Made by a program: the position numbers and the translations under genes
Shown here: piece after piece, positions 17,019 through 26,341 of the stretch
Numbering within the stretch: the stretch's first letter is position 1
How the letters are laid out: each line of letters starts with the position of its first letter
DNA from: Pseudomonas taiwanensis
GTDB taxonomy: Bacteria; Pseudomonadota; Gammaproteobacteria; Pseudomonadales; Pseudomonadaceae
Reading direction: 5' to 3'
DNA length: 64,000 bases
Assembly (NCBI RefSeq): GCF_013393345.1
Contig: NZ_QJRF01000029.1
Location: 1-64,000, forward strand
Notes under the pieces: model-generated
What the model was told of the DNA's origin: nothing
Database searches by the model: none
The model's input: the letters and a program-made list of their open reading frames with translations, nothing else

Positions 17019-18055
17019 CAGCTACGACCTCGCACCAGCAGATAAAGGAAGAACGGCGCGCCGATGAGCGCCGTGACGATACCGATGGGCAATTCCGCCG
17101 GCGCCAGCACCAGGCGTGCGGCCAGATCCGCCAGCAGCATCAGGCTGGCCCCGGCCAATGCCGACGCGGGCAGCAGGATTCGGTGATCAGGACCGGAAAC
17201 CAGGCGTACCAGGTGCGGCACCACCAGGCCGATGAAGCCGATCAGGCCGGCCGCCGCCACTGAGGCGCCCACACCGAGCGCGGTACAGAACACCAGCTCG
17301 CGCTTCAGGCGTTCCACGTCGAACCCCAGGTGACGAGCCTCTGATTCGCCCAACAACATGGCATTGAGTGCCTTGGCCCGACGTGGAAGCCAGATGATGA
17401 CGAACAGGGTGACGATCAGCAGCGGCCATAGCCGCGAATAGCTGGCACCGTTGAGGCTGCCCATGTTCCAGAAGGTCAGGCTGCGCAGGGTGGCGTCGTC
17501 GGCCAGGTAGGTGAACAGGCCGATCACCGCACCGGCCAACGCCGTAAGGGCGATGCCCGCGAGCAGCATGGTGGCCACGCTGGTCTGACCGTCGCGGCGC
17601 CCCAGTCGATAGACCAGCACCGTCACCCCAAGGCCACCAGCAAAGGCGCAGATGGACAGCAGATAGGGCGCGAATGCGTCCGGCAATCCGCCCAGTGCGG
17701 CGCCTCCAACAATGGCGGCGGCGCCACCCAATGCGGCACCACTGGACACCCCCACCAGACCGGGGTCCGCCAGCGGGTTGCGGAACAGCCCCTGCATGGC
17801 GACGCCGGACAAGGCCAGCACCGCACCCACCGCCAACCCGAGCAGGGTACGTGGCAGGCGAATCTGCCCAACGATCAGTTCGGCCTGCTCAAGACCCTGG
17901 GCGGAGAACGGCAGGCCCGCCATGCGCAGGGCTGCACGCAGGGTTTCACCCAGGGGCAAGCTGACCGGCCCCAGCGCCAGCGACAACCAGAGCGCCAGGA
18001 ACAGCAGTACGCCCAGCGCGATGAACAATGGACGGGAAGCGACAGACGCGGTCAT
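17018..18055 (-). CDS. phuU: PhuU, heme ABC transporter permease
   Basis: A 345-residue FecCD/BtuC-family permease with about ten hydrophobic helices. The family loop [13 protein letters not shown] (near residue 268) contacts the ATPase. It moves heme delivered by PhuT into the cytoplasm. Its start overlaps the phuT stop by four bases. Confidence 0.95.
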   Translation of the reverse strand: MTASVASRPLFIALGVLLFLALWLSLALGPVSLPLGETLRAALRMAGLPFSAQGLEQAELIVGQIRLPRTLLGLAVGAVLALSGVAMQGLFRNPLADPGLVGVSSGAALGGAAAIVGGAALGGLPDAFAPYLLSICAFAGGLGVTVLVYRLGRRDGQTSVATMLLAGIALTALAGAVIGLFTYLADDATLRSLTFWNMGSLNGASYSRLWPLLIVTLFVIIWLPRRAKALNAMLLGESEARHLGFDVERLKRELVFCTALGVGASVAAAGLIGFIGLVVPHLVRLVSGPDHRILLPASALAGASLMLLADLAARLVLAPAELPIGIVTALIGAPFFLYLLVRGRS

Positions 18056-18951
18056 GGCTGGCTCGGGCTTTTCTCGGTCAGGGCCGGAGCCGAAGGATAG
18101 AAGCCTGCGGAAAGCGCAGCCATGCCATCAGGCAGGCGCGGACCCAGTCCTCCCACCAGCAGTGTCGGATCGAGGCTGAGCAGGCGACCCTCGCGGGCGG
18201 CGCGGGTCGCGGCCAGGGCCGGATTCTGCTTGAGCAGCGCCTCGCGAGCGGCATCGCCTTCCAGACGGCGATCGGCGATCACCACGACGTCCGGGTCCAG
18301 CGCGGCCAGCGCTTCATTGGAAATTGCCTTGTAACCCTGATGGTCAGTGAGATTCTGCCCACCGGCACGTTCGATCAGCCACGCGGCAGCCGTGTCCTTG
18401 CCGCCGGCCATCGGTGTGCTTCCGGAATGCCCCAGCAGGAACAGTACGCGCGGCGCTTTCTGCACCTGCTGCGCCTGGGCAATCCAGTCAGCCTGTCTCT
18501 GCAGCCGCAGACGATAGTCGGCAAGGGCCCGCCCGGCACGGGCTTCGTCGCCCAGCAAGGCGCCGATCAGTTTGAGGTTCTTTTCAAGGGTGGCGAGGTC
18601 GGGCGTGGACGCCAGGCGCTCGATGCGCACCCCAGCGGCCGTGATCTGCGCCAGCACCGGCGGCGGCCCCATTTCCTCGGTACCGACCAGGACGTCGGGA
18701 CGTAGCGAGAGAATCCCCTCCGCCGCCAGCTGCCGCTGGTAACCGATGCTGGGAAGGTTCTTCAGTGACTCGGGATGCTGGCTGGTGGTATCCACGCCCA
18801 CGAGCTTGGCCTGGCCACCCAGGACCACGACCCACTCACTGACGGAACCACCGGCGCTGACCCAGCGCTGGGGCAGCGCTTCGGCCGCAGCGGCCTGGTG
18901 AGAAAACAGGATGCCTGCGCAAAGGCTGGCCAGACCGACAACTAGACGCAT
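18052..18951 (-). CDS. phuT: PhuT, periplasmic heme-binding protein
   Basis: A 299-residue HmuT/PhuT-type binding protein (cobalamin/Fe3+ siderophore class). A signal peptide ends near HQAAAAEALPQ. The fold shows the expected two lobes with DVLVGTEEMGPP and the axial Tyr region GYKAISNEAL. I chose the ATG at 18951 because it gives a normal signal peptide and has GGAG nine bases upstream; the in-frame ATG 17 codons earlier lies inside the hairpin that separates it from phuS. Confidence 0.92.
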   Translation of the reverse strand: MRLVVGLASLCAGILFSHQAAAAEALPQRWVSAGGSVSEWVVVLGGQAKLVGVDTTSQHPESLKNLPSIGYQRQLAAEGILSLRPDVLVGTEEMGPPPVLAQITAAGVRIERLASTPDLATLEKNLKLIGALLGDEARAGRALADYRLRLQRQADWIAQAQQVQKAPRVLFLLGHSGSTPMAGGKDTAAAWLIERAGGQNLTDHQGYKAISNEALAALDPDVVVIADRRLEGDAAREALLKQNPALAATRAAREGRLLSLDPTLLVGGLGPRLPDGMAALSAGFYPSAPALTEKSPSQP

Positions 18952-18983
18952 CGAAAACAACTCCATCGCTGAATGCGGGAAAC

Positions 18984-19013
18984 GCCAACGCCCTGTTTTC
19001 ACAGGGCGTTGGC
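18984..19013 (-). terminator. Strong hairpin between phuS and phuT
   Basis: GCCAACGCCCTGT (18984-18996) and ACAGGGCGTTGGC (19001-19013) form a perfect 13-bp stem with a TTTC loop. The minus-strand tail GTTTCCC is a weak T-run. It may partly terminate transcription or protect the phuS 3' end, giving more PhuS than transporter. Confidence 0.65.
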
Positions 19014-19050
19014 CTGGATCGGGGCGCAGCGCGCCCCTGGCTGCTCGACC

Positions 19051-20115
19051 TCAGAGCGCCGGCGCGGTTTCCGCCAGTGCCCGCCAGTCCTCACGCTCAG
19101 GAATACCGGGTTTGCGCGCGCCGAACAATTGCACGACCAACTGCCCTTCGGCATCGAAGGCCTCCCAGCTGGTGATCACGCCATCGGTACTGGGCTTGCG
19201 CACGCGCCACAGCTCAGTCACACCGGCTGTCTGCAGGTGCAGGTTGAATTCCGGATCGAGCACATTGAACCAGGTATCCAGCCACTTCAGGTTGCTGACG
19301 GTACCGCTGTGGATCTGGATGCAGTGGCGGTTGCCTACGAACACCATGATCGGTACTTCACGGGCACCGGCTTCTTCCATCAGGCGCGGCAGCTCAGCGG
19401 TATCCAGTTGTTCCGCCCATTGGGTACCAGCCAGGCGCAGTGCCTGGGTGCGCTCGGCACCGTGTTTTTTCAGCAGGGCGAAGAAGTGGTGGGTGTCTTT
19501 CAGGGCGGCCCAGCCTTCACGCAGGGCGTCGACATTGATCTCGGCATCGGGCTTGGCCTGTACCGGCTCAGGCTGCGGCCGGAGATCGAGCTCGTCGCTC
19601 TGTTCTTCAGCGCGGAAGCGCTCCACCAGCGGCTCCCAAGCGGCCAGATCACTGTCGCCGGTGAGGAAGACTTTATGCACGGCGGTGCCTTGCTGATCGA
19701 AGATCTGCACGCTGCGCTGGGTACCACGCGGGGTTTCCTCAGCCACCGCGAACACGCTCGCCCAGCCACCCATGAAAAGACGCAGGTCGATGTCGGCGGA
19801 GACCACCAGGCCCATCTGGCCGTTGGCCATGACCGAGACTTCGCGGTAATAGCCCTTGCGCTCATGCACGCAATGCTCGTTGCGGGTCAGCGCCATGATG
19901 TAGCCCAACTCGCCCAGGGCAGGCAGCAGAACGGCCCAGTCGGGGCGCAGGCGCACGGTATCGACGCCAAGGCGGCTGGCGGTCAGTTCGGCCTCGCTCA
20001 CGGACAGGCGCTGGGCGGCGTCACGTGCGCGCAGGCGAGGCTGCTCGGAACGCAGTGTCTGCCACGCCTGGTAAAGGGGGGAAACCGGGCTGGTGGTCGA
20101 AGTTTGCAAGCTCAT
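19051..20115 (-). CDS. phuS: PhuS/HemS-type cytoplasmic heme carrier
   Basis: A 354-residue tandem-repeat heme-trafficking protein of the HmuS/HemS/ShuS family, which in Pseudomonas hands heme to the heme oxygenase HemO. Two homologous halves are visible: MALTRNEHCVHERKG in the first (heme-ligand histidine region) and IMVFVGNRHCIQIHSG in the second. AGGAG lies upstream of the ATG. It follows tonB by 17 bp, and a strong hairpin divides it from phuT. Confidence 0.94.
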   Translation of the reverse strand: MSLQTSTTSPVSPLYQAWQTLRSEQPRLRARDAAQRLSVSEAELTASRLGVDTVRLRPDWAVLLPALGELGYIMALTRNEHCVHERKGYYREVSVMANGQMGLVVSADIDLRLFMGGWASVFAVAEETPRGTQRSVQIFDQQGTAVHKVFLTGDSDLAAWEPLVERFRAEEQSDELDLRPQPEPVQAKPDAEINVDALREGWAALKDTHHFFALLKKHGAERTQALRLAGTQWAEQLDTAELPRLMEEAGAREVPIMVFVGNRHCIQIHSGTVSNLKWLDTWFNVLDPEFNLHLQTAGVTELWRVRKPSTDGVITSWEAFDAEGQLVVQLFGARKPGIPEREDWRALAETAPAL

Positions 20116-20132
20116 CTGAAGCTCCTTGTGAT

Positions 20133-20840
20133 TCAGCGACTCGCCGAAAGGGCGAACTCAATGGGGATGTGCACGCGGCTAGGCACAAGCTGGCCGTTCT
20201 GGGTTTCGGGGCGGAAGCGCCACGCGGCTACCGCATCCAAGGCGGATCTATCCAGGCTCTCGACGCCGGAGGAGCGCAGGAGCCGTATCTCTCGAAGCAG
20301 ACCTTTCTCATCAAGCCGCACCTCGACCAGCACAAGGCCCTGCTGATTACGACGCTTGGCCTGGGCCGGATAAATGGGGGGCTTGGGCGGCGTGAGGAAC
20401 GACGGCTCACGACTGAAAACTTCAGTGGCAATCGGTTTGGACGCTGCCGCAGGTGCACTGGCGGCGGCTGCCTGCGCAGGACGACTTGGCGCCGCGCTGG
20501 CCGCAACGGCCTGCGGTTTGGTCGGCGCATCGGTCTTAGCTTTTGTGGACTCGGCCGGCACGACGGGTTTGGCAGGAGCCGGGCGGGGCTTGCTCGCCAC
20601 CACGGGCTTGGGCGCCGGCCGTTCGACCTTTACCGGCTGAGTCGGCCTGGTCGGGAGCGCCGGCTGCATCGCCGGAGCAGAGGCTTTTACGGGGGCAGGT
20701 TCCGGACTCACCAGCTGAATCAGCATCGCCTCGGGAGCTCGCACGGCCGCGCCCGGCTCTGCTCGGAGCCCATGCAGCAGCCAGCCCACACCAAGGTGCA
20801 GAGCCAGAACAAGAGCGAAGCTGGGCAGGAAGCGCGGCAT
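20133..20840 (-). CDS. tonB: TonB-family energy transducer in the heme operon
   Basis: A 235-residue TonB-like protein that couples proton motive force to outer membrane receptors. It has an N-terminal membrane anchor (about 5-24), a Pro/Ala/Lys-rich periplasmic spacer (about 45-150) and a C-terminal TonB domain (PIYPAQAKRRNQQGLVLVEV ... AAWRFRP). Its place beside phuS and divergent from phuR suggests a dedicated transducer for heme uptake. It lacks ExbB/ExbD partners here, so it must share them. P. aeruginosa has no tonB inside its phu operon as far as I recall. Confidence 0.9.
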   Translation of the reverse strand: MPRFLPSFALVLALHLGVGWLLHGLRAEPGAAVRAPEAMLIQLVSPEPAPVKASAPAMQPALPTRPTQPVKVERPAPKPVVASKPRPAPAKPVVPAESTKAKTDAPTKPQAVAASAAPSRPAQAAAASAPAAASKPIATEVFSREPSFLTPPKPPIYPAQAKRRNQQGLVLVEVRLDEKGLLREIRLLRSSGVESLDRSALDAVAAWRFRPETQNGQLVPSRVHIPIEFALSASR

Positions 20841-20851
20841 CGAGACCGACC

Positions 20852-20880
20852 AATAATCAATACGAATTCATTTGATTATT
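20852..20880. promoter_or_regulatory. AT-rich dyad between tonB and phuR, probable Fur site
   Basis: AATAATCAA (20852-20860) and TTGATTATT (20872-20880) are inverted repeats in the divergent intergenic region, 11 bp from the tonB start. Agreement with the Fur consensus is only moderate, but heme uptake genes are Fur controlled in pseudomonads. Confidence 0.5.
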
Positions 20881-21065
20881 ATTTGCATTTGACTGTCAAC
20901 GTCATTATGGTTCTGCGCCGATATCAACCTGCGATCACCAGTAAGACCTGACAGAAAAAACCCGGAAAAAGCGGACATATCGCTGGAAACGGATGCCAGG
21001 ACGCCGGAAATCCTCTGGCGAACTCATGTCGGCTGCTGGTACGCCCTTGTTACCGGGAGCCTCCC

Positions 21066-23363
21066 ATGCCGCTGCGTCCGCCCTTTGCCCGTCGATCCGG
21101 GCTTGCTCTGATGTTGCTCTGCCCTTCTCTCGTCCTGGCTGCCGAAAAGGCCGCCACCCAGTTCGACACCATGACCGTGACGGCTACCCGCAGCGAGCAG
21201 CGCCTCGATGAGGTTCCCAGCACGGTGTCGGTGCAGACCGAGCGCGACATCGACCAGAAGAACGTGAACAACATTCGCGACCTGGTGCGTTACGAGCCGG
21301 GGGTTTCGGTGAGTGGGGCCGGCAGCCGCTTCGGCCTGTCCGGTTTCACCATCCGCGGCATCGGCGGCAACCGCGTGCTGACCCAGGTGGATGGCGTGTC
21401 CGTGCCGGACGCCTTCAACTTCGGCCCCTTCCTGAATGCCCAGCGCAATTACATCGACCCGGATATCGTCAAGCAGGTGGAAATCATCCGCGGCCCGGCC
21501 TCCTCGCTGTACGGCAGCGATGCCATCGGCGGTGCGGTGAGCTTCCTGACCAAGGACGCCGCCGATTATCTGGACGAAGGCGATGACGCCTACGCCCGTC
21601 TCAAGTCCGGCTACAGCAGCGCCGACAACAGCTGGCTGCGCAGCGCCACCTTCGCCGGTCGCCAGGGCGTGGTGGATGGCGTGCTTCATCTGGGCCGTCG
21701 CAGCGGCGACGAAGTCGAGACCTTCGGCGGCCGTGGCGGCACCGGTGCCGGCCGCGAGGAAGCCAACCCCCAGGACTTCACCACCGACAACCTGCTGGCC
21801 AAGATCGGCTGGAACTATGCGGGCAACGATCGCCTGCAACTGAGCTACGAGAGTTTCCATGACGACGTGGACACCCGCGTGCTCAGCGAAGCCTCGACCC
21901 TGACGTCCACTTCGCTCGGCGGCGGCATGTTCAGCAACGCCCTGATCGCGGCGAGCAACGCCACCGACAGCACCGACCGTGAGCGCATCAGTCTGGAACA
22001 CCAGCTGGAGCTGGATACCGTCTTCGCCGATCAGTTGAAATGGCAGCTCAACCATCAGGACAGCAAGATTCGCCAGCAGACCGATCAGAGCCGCTACAGC
22101 TGGGTGGCCTTCAACCGCAACCCGGTACCGCCGGCGTCGGCCTTCGAACGCCTGCGTACCCGCGACTCGACCTACGAGGAAAAGCTCTGGTCGCTGAACA
22201 GCCAACTCGACAAGCATTTCGCTGTCGGCGCGACCCAGCACCACCTGATCTACGGCGTCGACCTCAAGCGCCTGGAAAGCAGCGACCTGCGCAAGGGCAA
22301 CGAGATTCGCGTCAGCACCGGCCAGCCCCTGCCGCCGGCTTTCGGCGCGGAAACCTTCCCGCTGAGCGACTTCCCCGATCCAGTCACCCACGAATACGCC
22401 CTGTTCGTCCAGGACAGCATCGAGATTGGCCGCTGGACCCTGCTGCCAGGCCTGCGCTACGACTACTACGAGCTCAAGCCCGACGTGACCGCGGAATACC
22501 TGAACAGCAATCCGGTGAACCGCAATCCTTCGGACTTCAGCGACAACCAACTGTCGCCCAAGCTGGGGGTCACCTACCGCCTGGACGACGCCCACAGCCT
22601 CTACGGCCAGTACGCCGCCGGCTTCAAGGCACCAGAGCCTGTGGATATCTTCGGTGAGTTCGTCAACGCCGGGATGGGCTACCAGACCATCGCCAATACC
22701 AGCCTGAAGCCGGAAACCAGCGACAGCTATGAAGTGGGCCTGCGCGGCAAGTACGACACCGGCAGCTTCGGCGTGGCGCTGTTCTACAACCGCTACGAGG
22801 ACTTCATCGATCAGGTGACCATCCCCGACCCGACCGGCAACAACCTGCTCACTTTCCAGTCGCAGAACCTGAACAAGGTGACCATTCGTGGCGCCGAGGC
22901 GAAGGGGGAGTTGTTCCTCAATCAGTTCGGCCTGCCCACCGGTACTCGCCTGATCGGGTCCATTGCCTATGCACGCGGCAAGAACGAGGAAACCGGCGAG
23001 CCGATCAACAGCATCGACCCGCTCAAGGCCGTCATTGGCCTGGGTTATGCCGAGCCGACCGGCAAGTTCGGCGGCGAACTGGCCTGGACCCTGGTCAAGG
23101 GCAAGGACCGCATCGACCAGACGAACAACGCCAGCTTGCGCATCACCGAGCAGTTCGCAACACCCGGCTACGGGACCCTGGACCTGAACACCTGGTGGCA
23201 GGTCACCGATGCCTTCTCGGTCAACGCCGGCCTGTTCAACCTGACCGACAAGGAATACTGGCAGTGGGGCGACGTCCAGGGCCTGGACGCCAACAGCCGC
23301 AGCCTGGGCCGTTACACCCAACCGGGCCGCAACGCCTCGGTCAACCTGGTCTGGGAAATCTGA
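21066..23363 (+). CDS. phuR: TonB-dependent outer membrane heme receptor
   Basis: A 765-residue receptor that imports heme or hemoglobin-derived heme using TonB energy. A signal peptide ends near LVLAAEK; the TonB box region is TMTVTATR; the plug runs to about residue 160 (IRGPASSLYGSDAIGGAV); the rest is a 22-strand barrel ending in the aromatic NLVWEI typical of outer membrane proteins. YAAGFKAPEP and NTSLKPETS correspond to the FRAP/NPNL region of heme receptors. It faces the tonB-phuSTUVW operon. Confidence 0.93.
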   Translation: MPLRPPFARRSGLALMLLCPSLVLAAEKAATQFDTMTVTATRSEQRLDEVPSTVSVQTERDIDQKNVNNIRDLVRYEPGVSVSGAGSRFGLSGFTIRGIGGNRVLTQVDGVSVPDAFNFGPFLNAQRNYIDPDIVKQVEIIRGPASSLYGSDAIGGAVSFLTKDAADYLDEGDDAYARLKSGYSSADNSWLRSATFAGRQGVVDGVLHLGRRSGDEVETFGGRGGTGAGREEANPQDFTTDNLLAKIGWNYAGNDRLQLSYESFHDDVDTRVLSEASTLTSTSLGGGMFSNALIAASNATDSTDRERISLEHQLELDTVFADQLKWQLNHQDSKIRQQTDQSRYSWVAFNRNPVPPASAFERLRTRDSTYEEKLWSLNSQLDKHFAVGATQHHLIYGVDLKRLESSDLRKGNEIRVSTGQPLPPAFGAETFPLSDFPDPVTHEYALFVQDSIEIGRWTLLPGLRYDYYELKPDVTAEYLNSNPVNRNPSDFSDNQLSPKLGVTYRLDDAHSLYGQYAAGFKAPEPVDIFGEFVNAGMGYQTIANTSLKPETSDSYEVGLRGKYDTGSFGVALFYNRYEDFIDQVTIPDPTGNNLLTFQSQNLNKVTIRGAEAKGELFLNQFGLPTGTRLIGSIAYARGKNEETGEPINSIDPLKAVIGLGYAEPTGKFGGELAWTLVKGKDRIDQTNNASLRITEQFATPGYGTLDLNTWWQVTDAFSVNAGLFNLTDKEYWQWGDVQGLDANSRSLGRYTQPGRNASVNLVWEI

Positions 23364-23449
23364 CGCCTTTCAAGGTTCAGCACACGGATGTGCCCCTCTT
23401 GGCAATCCACGGCGGCGCGCGATAATGCGCGCCTGCCGTGGAGAAGCCG

Positions 23450-23773
23450 ATGATCCTGCTTTGCCGCCCCGATGAGCTGGCCGAAGGTCAGAGTCGGGGC
23501 TTTGTCGTAGATGACCTGAAGATTCTGCTGGTGCGCCGGCACGGGCAGGTCCATGCCTATGAGAACCGCTGCCCACACCGGGGCATTCCCCTGGAGTGGA
23601 CGCCGGACCAGTTTCTCGACCACAGCGGCAGCCTGATCCAATGCGCCGCCCATGGTGCGCTGTTCCTGATCGAGTCCGGCGAATGCGTCACCGGCCCCTG
23701 TGTCGGTGAAGTGCTGGAGTCGGTGGGCATTGTCGAAGATGCCGAAGGCATCTGGCTGCTGGATGCAGCCTGA
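23450..23773 (+). CDS. Rieske [2Fe-2S] ferredoxin-like protein
   Basis: A 107-residue single-domain Rieske protein. The cluster ligands are complete: C-x-H in CPHRG (about residues 38-40) and C-x2-H in CAAHG (about 61-64). It lacks a membrane anchor, so it is a soluble electron carrier or an orphan component. GGAG lies upstream of this ATG; a GTG 12 bases earlier is the alternative. It follows phuR by 86 bp on the same strand and is convergent with sfsA. Its partner is unknown. Confidence 0.88.
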   Translation: MILLCRPDELAEGQSRGFVVDDLKILLVRRHGQVHAYENRCPHRGIPLEWTPDQFLDHSGSLIQCAAHGALFLIESGECVTGPCVGEVLESVGIVEDAEGIWLLDAA

Positions 23774-23776
23774 AGC

Positions 23777-24484
23777 TCAGATCCTCACATCAAGACGGCG
23801 ACAGACGCGCACTTCTTCCGGCGTCAGTTCGACCCCATAGGCCAGCACTTCGACACCGGCAGAAACGGCCTCACGCAAGGCCGCCGCATAAGCCGGATCG
23901 ATTTCCTCGGCCGGGCGCACCGCCTCGATCTCCGACAGGTTCACGCAATACAACTGCACGGCCCGTACGCCATCGCGAGCCAGCGCAGCGAGCTCGCGCA
24001 AATGTTTGCTGCCCCGCGTGGTGACCGCATCCGGAAATGCCGCGACCAGCGTGCCATCGAAACCCAGCGTGACACTCTTCACCTCGATGAAGGCCGGACC
24101 CTCAGCGAAGTCCAGGCGGAAGTCCGCGCGGCTGTTTTCCTGCCCATAGGCGACTTCACGCTTGAGGCTGGCGAAACCCGCCAGTTCGGGGATCAGGCCC
24201 GTCTTCAACGCTTCCTCAACCAGGGCATTGGCACGGGCAGTGTTGACGCAGGCCAGACGCCCCTGGGGTGTTTCGGCGATTTCCCAGGTCCCGGGCAATT
24301 TGCGCTTGGGATCGTTGGAGCGACTGAACCAGACCCGGCAGCCCTCGCTCATGCAATTCAACATCGAGCCGGTGTTGGGGCAGTGAATGGTCAACTGCTC
24401 TCCCGAAGCGGTCTCGATGTCCGCGAGGAAACGCTTGTAACGCTTGAGCAGCCTGCCCTCTTCCAGGGCTGGGGCGAACTTCAT
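23777..24484 (-). CDS. sfsA: SfsA family protein
   Basis: A 235-residue SfsA homologue: N-terminal OB-like part ([26 protein letters not shown]) and a nuclease-like core ([22 protein letters not shown], carrying the D-x-n-E-x-K pattern). It was described in E. coli as a sugar fermentation stimulation protein; the real activity is unsettled. The ATG overlaps the stop of the upstream aminotransferase gene by four bases. Confidence 0.93.
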   Translation of the reverse strand: MKFAPALEEGRLLKRYKRFLADIETASGEQLTIHCPNTGSMLNCMSEGCRVWFSRSNDPKRKLPGTWEIAETPQGRLACVNTARANALVEEALKTGLIPELAGFASLKREVAYGQENSRADFRLDFAEGPAFIEVKSVTLGFDGTLVAAFPDAVTTRGSKHLRELAALARDGVRAVQLYCVNLSEIEAVRPAEEIDPAYAAALREAVSAGVEVLAYGVELTPEEVRVCRRLDVRI

Positions 24485-25656
24485 TTGCCCGCCCAGGTCT
24501 TCAGGCCGCGCGCCAGCCGCTGCACCGCCTCTTCCAGGCGCGGCAGGCTCTGCGTATAGGCGAAGCGCACATGATGACCGGACTGGTAGCGGCCGAAATC
24601 CAGGCCCGGCGTGAAGGCCAGATGTTCAGTTTCGATGAAATGCCGACAGAAGGCATAGGCATCGCCACCAAAGGCGGAAATGTCCGCATACAGATAGAAG
24701 GCACCCTCCGGCTCGACCGCAATGCGGAAGCCCAGGTCGCGCAGGGCCGGGAGCAGGTAGTCGCGGCGGCGAGCGAACTCTTCGCGGCGCTGCTCGAAGA
24801 TCTCCAGCGTGCGCGGCTGGAAGCAGGCCAGCGCGGCGTACTGGGCCATCGAAGGCGCACTGATATAGAGGTTCTGCGCCAGCTTCTCCAGTTCAGGCAC
24901 GGCATCGGCGGGCGCTACCAGCCAACCGAGACGCCAGCCGGTCATGCCGAAATACTTGGAGAAGCTGTTCAGTACGAAAGCGTCGTCATCCACTTCCAGC
25001 ACGCTGCTGGCGTCCATCCCGTAGGTCAGGCCGTGGTAGATCTCATCCACCACCAGATGACCACCGCGAGCCTTCAGGGTCTGCGACAACGCTGCCAGTT
25101 CATCAGCGTGCAACACCGTGCCCGTAGGATTGGCCGGCGAGGCGACCAGCGCCCCCACACTGTCGGAATCCCAGTGCCGTTCGACCAGTTGCGGGGTCAA
25201 CTGATAGCGGGTTTCCGGTCCGACCGGCACCAGCTGCGCTCCACCTTCCACAAGCCGCAGGAAGTGGCGGTTGCAGGGATAGCCGGGGTCGGCCAGCAGC
25301 CAGTGCTTGCCCGGGTCCACCAGGAGGCTGCTGGCCAGCAGCAGCGCCCCGGAGCCTCCGGGGGTGATGAGAATGCGATCCGGGTCTATGTTCAACCGAT
25401 AGCGCGATGCGTAGAAGCCGGCGATGGCTTCGCGCAGTTGCGGCAAGCCGCGAGCGGCGGTGTAACGGGTATGCCCGGCGGCCAGGGCTTCCTGTCCGGC
25501 CTGGATGATGGGCTCGGCGGTGGTGAAGTCCGGCTCGCCGATTTCCAGGTGGATCACATCATGACCCGCCGCCTGGAGTTCGTTGGCGCGAGCCAGCAGA
25601 GCCATGACGTGGAAGGGTTCGATGGCGCGGCTGCGTGCACTGTAGGACTGGGCCAT
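24481..25656 (-). CDS. Class I/II PLP-dependent aminotransferase
   Basis: A 391-residue fold-type I aminotransferase. It has the N-terminal [17 protein letters not shown], the Asn-Pro motif SPANPTGTV, the Asp of [10 protein letters not shown], and the PLP lysine in [15 protein letters not shown]. It is close to the aspartate/aromatic subclass, but the amino donor cannot be told by eye. I chose the ATG at 25656 because AAGGAAGG precedes it and the upstream extension is not family-like. It is divergent from dksA and coupled to sfsA. Confidence 0.88.
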   Translation of the reverse strand: MAQSYSARSRAIEPFHVMALLARANELQAAGHDVIHLEIGEPDFTTAEPIIQAGQEALAAGHTRYTAARGLPQLREAIAGFYASRYRLNIDPDRILITPGGSGALLLASSLLVDPGKHWLLADPGYPCNRHFLRLVEGGAQLVPVGPETRYQLTPQLVERHWDSDSVGALVASPANPTGTVLHADELAALSQTLKARGGHLVVDEIYHGLTYGMDASSVLEVDDDAFVLNSFSKYFGMTGWRLGWLVAPADAVPELEKLAQNLYISAPSMAQYAALACFQPRTLEIFEQRREEFARRRDYLLPALRDLGFRIAVEPEGAFYLYADISAFGGDAYAFCRHFIETEHLAFTPGLDFGRYQSGHHVRFAYTQSLPRLEEAVQRLARGLKTWAGK

Positions 25657-25849
25657 TGGCCTTCCTTTATTAAGGCAAAGAGAGGATTCTAACCAATGGT
25701 CCCTGGACGCTGCAGCATGTACGACGCCGGGGAGTGGCGTACCCGGATTTGATCTGGTAAGTTCGCCCGCTTGCAGCCGCAGGGCCGGCACCGCCGGCGA
25801 TGGACCATAATCCTGCGCAATGGATTAAGAAAGTGAGAGGCGGCCATCC

Positions 25850-26293
25850 ATGCCCACCAATGCAAAACAACAGAACAGCCAGTTGATTCGTGGCTTCGTG
25901 CCCTACCAAGAGACCAAGGGCGAGGAGTACATGAGCGACAGCATGCGTGCTCACTTCACCAACATCCTCAACAAGTGGAAGCTGGAGTTGATGGAAGAGG
26001 TGGATCGTACCGTGCACCACATGCAGGACGAAGCTGCCAACTTCCCCGATCCGGCCGACCGCGCTAGCCAGGAAGAAGAATTCAGCCTGGAACTGCGGGC
26101 CCGCGACCGCGAGCGCAAGCTGATCAAGAAGATCGACGAGACGCTTCAGCTGATCGAAGACAACGATTACGGCTGGTGCGACTCCTGCGGCGTCGAGATT
26201 GGCATTCGCCGTCTGGAAGCCCGCCCCACCGCCACCCTTTGCATCGACTGCAAGACCCTGGCGGAGATCAAGGAAAAGCAACTCGGCTCCTGA
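25850..26293 (+). CDS. dksA: DksA, RNA polymerase-binding transcription factor
   Basis: A 147-residue DksA that enters the secondary channel of RNA polymerase and, with ppGpp, represses rRNA promoters and activates amino acid promoters. The coiled-coil tip D-x2-D-x-A is present (Asp67, Asp70, Ala72 in DPADRA), and the four-Cys zinc finger is CDSC...CIDC. This is the zinc-containing form. GAGGCGG precedes the start. The rrn promoters at the left edge of the window are expected targets. Confidence 0.97.
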   Translation: MPTNAKQQNSQLIRGFVPYQETKGEEYMSDSMRAHFTNILNKWKLELMEEVDRTVHHMQDEAANFPDPADRASQEEEFSLELRARDRERKLIKKIDETLQLIEDNDYGWCDSCGVEIGIRRLEARPTATLCIDCKTLAEIKEKQLGS

Positions 26294-26300
26294 TGCCGAA

Positions 26301-26323
26301 ACGGGGCGCCAATGGCGCCCCGT
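26301..26323 (+). terminator. Hairpin after dksA
   Basis: ACGGGGCGCC and GGCGCCCCGT form a perfect 10-bp stem with an AAT loop, eight bases after the dksA stop. The tail CGCTTTG is only weakly T-rich, so read-through into gluQRS is likely. Confidence 0.65.
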
Positions 26324-26341
26324 CGCTTTGTCCACAACGTG

